Below are positions 61,006 to 64,000 of a stretch of DNA of 64,000 nt, piece after piece. The DNA lies in assembly GCF_014518425.1 (NCBI RefSeq), contig NZ_JACVCU010000003.1, positions 310,001-374,000 on the forward strand. The letters run 5' to 3'. The position numbers were made by a program, and so were the translations under genes. The notes beneath the pieces were generated by a model. That model was not told the origin of the DNA and did not search any database. It worked only from the letters and a program-made list of their open reading frames with translations. Position 1 is the first letter of the stretch; each line of letters starts with the position of its first letter. Source of the stretch: Terrabacter sp. MAHUQ-38. Its GTDB lineage: Bacteria > Actinomycetota > Actinomycetes > Actinomycetales > Dermatophilaceae.

Positions 61006-61830
61006 TCAGCCCTTGACGGCCCCGGCGAGCATGGCCTGGATGAAGTACTTCTGGAAGATCAGGAAGACGAGGATCGTCGGCGCCATGATGAGCAGCGCCC
61101 CTGCGTTCAGCAGCACGACGTCGGTGGAGTGGGCGCCGACGAAGCCCTGGAGGGCGCCGGCCATGGTCCGTTTGTTCGGGTCGTCGATGAGCACGATCGC
61201 GAGCAGGAACTGGTTCCACGTGCTGAGGAACATCAGCACGCCGAGCGATGCCAGCGCGGGGACCGCCAGGGGCAGCTGGATGTGCTGGAACGCCTTCCAG
61301 GGCCCGGCACCGTCGATGGAGGACGACTCGGAGATCTCGAGGGGCACGGACTGGAAGTGTGTGCGCATCCAGAACACGGCAAATGGCATGTTGAGGCCGA
61401 TGAGCGGCAGGATCAGCCCGAGCTGGGTGTTGAGCAGGCCGAGCTGCTGCATCTGGTAGTACAGCGGCACGACGACGATCTCGTACGGCAGCGTCAGCCC
61501 GAGGAGCAGCAGCAGGAAGAAGACGTTGCCGAGCGGGATCCGGAGTTGCGCGATGGCGTACGCGGCCATCGAGGAGATGAGCATCGCGATTGGGACGACG
61601 CCGATGACGAGGATGGCGCTCGACTTCACCAGTGTGGTGATGTTGGCGACGTTCCAGGCGTCGACGAAGTTGTGCCAGTGCGGGCTGGTCGGGAAGGTGA
61701 TGCCCGCTGGCGCGGTTCCCTGCGGCTGGAGTGCCGCTGAGAACATCGACAGCAGGGGGAACACCGAGAAGAGCGCGGCGGCGGTGAGCAGGATGGTCTT
61801 CGGCGCGGTGTCGCGCAGGCGGTCGAGCAT
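61006..61830 (-). CDS. Carbohydrate ABC transporter permease (MalG-type)
   Basis: 274 residues with six transmembrane helices. TILLTAAALFSVFPLLSMFSAALQP is the first; the EAA loop that contacts the ATPase is EISESSSIDGAGPWKAFQHIQLPLAVPALASLGVLMFLSTWNQFL near 185-230. The ATG at 61830 follows AAGGAGA and sits five bases after the stop of the other permease. No ATPase gene is in the operon, so a shared MsiK-type ATPase elsewhere probably energises it, as in other actinobacteria. Confidence 0.95.
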   Translation of the reverse strand: MLDRLRDTAPKTILLTAAALFSVFPLLSMFSAALQPQGTAPAGITFPTSPHWHNFVDAWNVANITTLVKSSAILVIGVVPIAMLISSMAAYAIAQLRIPLGNVFFLLLLLGLTLPYEIVVVPLYYQMQQLGLLNTQLGLILPLIGLNMPFAVFWMRTHFQSVPLEISESSSIDGAGPWKAFQHIQLPLAVPALASLGVLMFLSTWNQFLLAIVLIDDPNKRTMAGALQGFVGAHSTDVVLLNAGALLIMAPTILVFLIFQKYFIQAMLAGAVKG

Positions 61831-61835
61831 CGGGA

Positions 61836-62822
61836 TCACTTCTCCTTGAAGAAGCGCTGGATGGGCAGGATGACGGCGAGCACGATGAGGCTCAGCACGA
61901 CCGCGAGGGCGGAAGACTGGCCGATCCGGTTCTCCGTGAAGGCGAGCTGGTACACCTGCACGCCCGGCACCTGGGTGGCGTAGCCCGGCCCGCCCTGCGT
62001 CGACATGAAGACGACGTCGAAGCTGGCCAGCGCGGCGATGATCGTGATGGTGATGCAGACGCCGATCTCCTGGCGCAGCCCCGGCAGGGTGATCGCGCGG
62101 AACTGCTGGATGCGGCCGGCGCCGTCGAGTGATGCCGCCTCGTAGAGGCTCCCGTCGATCTTCCCGATGCCGGCCATGAGCAGGAGCGTGCACAGGCCCG
62201 TCGCGAGCCAGGTGCCGATGACGCCGACGGCCGGCAGCGCCCACGTGAAGTCGCCCAGCCACGGGCGCGCGAGCGAGCCGAGTCCCAAGGCTCGCAGCAT
62301 CTGGTTCACGGCACCGTCCGGGGAGTACATCCACGTCCACGCGATGGCGGACGCGGCGCCCGGGATGATCTGTGGCAGGAACATCAGCGTTCGTGCGACA
62401 GCGCCGGCCACCTTCGACCTGATCTCGCGAACGATCGAGGCAACGACGAGAGCGAGGAGCACGGGCAGGAAGGTGAAGAAGATGATGAGGATGAACGCGT
62501 GGACGATCGACGCGACCAGCTGGGGCTCGGTGAAGACGCGCACGTAGTTCTCGACGCCGACCGGGGTCGCGACGCTGATGCCGTCCCAGTCGAAGAACGA
62601 GTACTGCACCGCCGTGATGATCGGGTAGAGCTCGAACACGGCGTACATGACCAGGGCCGGGAGGGCGAAGAGCCAGCCCGCCCAGCGAGCGCGGCTGGGA
62701 AGTGCAGTTCCCCTGAACCGGTCGCCGAGGCCAGCCCCGCGTCGGGATCCGCGACGCGGCGCGGTGGCGGACACGGTGTCGGCGACGTCGACCGGCGTGG
62801 TGAGCCCGTCGACGGCGCTCAT
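61836..62822 (-). CDS. Carbohydrate ABC transporter permease (MalF-type)
   Basis: 328 residues. A cytoplasmic, Arg-rich N-terminal tail precedes WAGWLFALPALVMYAVFELYPIITAVQYSFFDWDGI, the usual first helix of these permeases, and the EAA loop is GSLYEAASLDGAGRIQQFRAITLPGLRQEIGVCITI near 225-260. The start codon overlaps the stop of the solute-binding protein as ATGA, so the genes are translationally coupled. Forms the membrane channel with the MalG-type partner. Confidence 0.95.
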   Translation of the reverse strand: MSAVDGLTTPVDVADTVSATAPRRGSRRGAGLGDRFRGTALPSRARWAGWLFALPALVMYAVFELYPIITAVQYSFFDWDGISVATPVGVENYVRVFTEPQLVASIVHAFILIIFFTFLPVLLALVVASIVREIRSKVAGAVARTLMFLPQIIPGAASAIAWTWMYSPDGAVNQMLRALGLGSLARPWLGDFTWALPAVGVIGTWLATGLCTLLLMAGIGKIDGSLYEAASLDGAGRIQQFRAITLPGLRQEIGVCITITIIAALASFDVVFMSTQGGPGYATQVPGVQVYQLAFTENRIGQSSALAVVLSLIVLAVILPIQRFFKEK

Positions 62823-64000
62823 CGCTTCAGCTCTTCCTCGTACTTGGCCTGGACGTCGGTGACGAACTGCTCCGGGGTGGAGCTGCCACCGAGCAGCAGC
62901 TGGGTCTCCGGGTTCCAGGCGCGGTTGGAGATGCCGGCGGTGGCGTTCTGGACGAAGGGCACCTGACCGCCGGCGGCCGAGACCTCGGCGAAGGCCTTGG
63001 TGACGTCGGCCAGGACGGATCCCTGCTTGATGGTGGGTGCGGCCTGCGACTCGAGCCCGCTGGGCATGAAGCCGTTGTCGATGGCGATCTGGCGCGCCTC
63101 GTCGCTGGAGAGGAAGTTGAGGAAGGCCGCCGCGGCGTCCTTGTTCTTCGACCTCGACGGGATCCCGAAGGCCGTGGCGGCGTCGGACATCGCCGCGACC
63201 TTGCCTCCGGCGGTGGCAGGCGGCATGGCCAGGAAGCCGACCTCACGCGGCATCGTCTTGTCGAGGCTGGCCGCCTCCCAGTTGCCCCACGGGAAGAAGA
63301 GGCCCTTGTCGTTGGCGAAGATCGCGTTGGCAGCCGTGGCGTCCAGCGCGTTGACCGACGCGGGGAAGATGCCGGCCGCGTTCCAGTCCTGGACCTGCTT
63401 CGCGGCCGCGATGGCCTCCGGTGTCTTGATCGTCGCGCCGGGCGCGTTGAACACCCACTGCGACACCTTCTCGGGACCCATCGAGGAGTTGATGAGCAGC
63501 TGGAACGGGAAGACGCCGCCACCCTCCTTGTTGTGCACGACCATGCCGGTCAGACCGGCCGCCTTCGCCTTGTCCATGAGGGCCGTGAGCTCCTCGATGG
63601 ATGCCGGGGGTGTCGTCATGCCGACCTGCGCGGCGAGCTTCTTGTTGTAGTACAGGCCCGTCATGGTGAAGCCACTGGCCTTCGCGTAGAGCGACCCCGA
63701 GCCGGCGACGCCGTCCTTGGCTCGGAACTGCGACAGCTGCGAGGTGGGCATCTTGTCCCAGCCGTATGCGGCGGCGTACGCGTCGAGGTTCGTCAGCAGG
63801 TTGTTCTTCGTCCCGGCAGTCACCGAGATGACGCGCACGAGGTCCGGCGGCGTGGCAGAGGCCAGCTGCCGCGGCTGGTTCTGGGTGGTGACGTTGTCGG
63901 GGTCGTAGGTGGGCGTGATCGTCACATTGGGGTGCTTCTTGGTGAATGCGGCGATGAGCACATCGTCGACGTTCTTGAGGCCCTGCCCGTCGTAGAGCTT
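62819..64000 (-). CDS. Extracellular solute-binding protein of the sugar ABC transporter (partial)
   Basis: At least 393 residues; the N-terminus with the lipoprotein signal lies beyond the window edge. Family 1 binding protein: LIAAFTKKHPNVTITPTYDPDNVTTQNQPRQLASATPPDLVRVI, YAKASGFTMTGLYYNKKLAAQVGMTTPPASIEELTALMDKAKAAGLTGMVV, FFPWGNWEAASLDKTMPREVGFLAMPPA, and KNKDAAAAFLNFLSSDEARQIAIDNGFMPS are standard for MalE/UgpB-like proteins. The frame is open to position 64000. Likely binds an alpha-glucoside, judging by the GH13 genes in the same operon; the sugar is inferred. Confidence 0.95.
   Translation of the reverse strand, partial: KLYDGQGLKNVDDVLIAAFTKKHPNVTITPTYDPDNVTTQNQPRQLASATPPDLVRVISVTAGTKNNLLTNLDAYAAAYGWDKMPTSQLSQFRAKDGVAGSGSLYAKASGFTMTGLYYNKKLAAQVGMTTPPASIEELTALMDKAKAAGLTGMVVHNKEGGGVFPFQLLINSSMGPEKVSQWVFNAPGATIKTPEAIAAAKQVQDWNAAGIFPASVNALDATAANAIFANDKGLFFPWGNWEAASLDKTMPREVGFLAMPPATAGGKVAAMSDAATAFGIPSRSKNKDAAAAFLNFLSSDEARQIAIDNGFMPSGLESQAAPTIKQGSVLADVTKAFAEVSAAGGQVPFVQNATAGISNRAWNPETQLLLGGSSTPEQFVTDVQAKYEEELKR

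Overview
The window is a stretch of a high-GC (by eye about 70%) actinobacterial chromosome. Third codon positions are almost always G or C, GTG starts are common, and most start codons sit behind GGAGG-type ribosome binding sites or in 1-4 base stop/start overlaps. The gene content fits Micrococcales, most likely the Intrasporangiaceae (Janibacter/Terrabacter/Knoellia group): SepX/GlpR, a protein O-mannosyltransferase, a 13E12-type DUF222-HNH gene, a P-loop long-form Pta with AckA, and an FmdB-MtnP-SAF-MscL cluster. The family placement is inference.

Layout. 0-13.5 kb is mostly housekeeping: an OsmC-type peroxiredoxin, rsmI, a frameshifted DUF222-HNH gene with a LexA (SOS) box at its start, PEP carboxylase, a WYL regulator divergent from two DinB-fold genes with a clear palindrome between them, a YqeY-like protein, a dienelactone hydrolase, a CPBP protease, and a protein mannosyltransferase. 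13.6-18 kb holds a 1045-residue secreted beta-helix/Ig/carbohydrate-binding protein and a tRNA-Ala locus with a tRNA 3'-half fragment and a peculiar tRNA-tail repeat. 18-32 kb is again core: MerR-DUF72, DUF1003, pta-ackA, an AI-2E-type permease, and a leftward run UGP/MoeA (one in-frame reading frame), moaC, mogA, a GNAT gene and sepX, with 5-formyl-THF cyclo-ligase divergent. 32-45 kb carries a penicillin acylase family enzyme, a K+/H+ antiporter, fmdB-mtnP-SAF-mscL, a TPR protein, a 1364-residue DUF4011/helicase/endonuclease-like protein, and AraC-VOC and DUF805 genes. 45-51 kb is a secretion-rich segment: a DUF1800-DUF1501 Tat pair, a small acidic secreted protein and a 637-residue secreted protein.

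51-59 kb is an accessory and decayed zone. It starts at tRNA-Arg(CCT) with an integrase C-terminal relic, then a TetR gene and a Tat-exported GH39-like glycosidase whose promoter carries a perfect operator. About 1.4 kb of gene remnants follow (acyl-CoA dehydrogenase tail, an unrecognised C-terminus), then a TetR/MFS efflux pair with two inverted operators. It ends at a tRNA-Ser 3'-half next to a duplicated attachment-like module that abuts a cut-off GH13 gene. 59-64 kb is a leftward alpha-glucoside uptake operon: solute-binding protein (running off the window), two permeases, an intact GH13 alpha-glucosidase, then the cut-off second GH13 gene.

Most interesting points: (1) 17-base copies of tRNA-Ala and tRNA-Ser 3' ends, both cut at the same place in the T loop and joined to a shared GC-rich module; (2) paired attachment-like modules around the TetR/MFS cargo; (3) the UGP-MoeA fusion; (4) the SOS-box HNH gene in pieces; (5) three well-formed regulator operators; (6) strong enrichment of the heptamer GTATGCC/GGCATAC.
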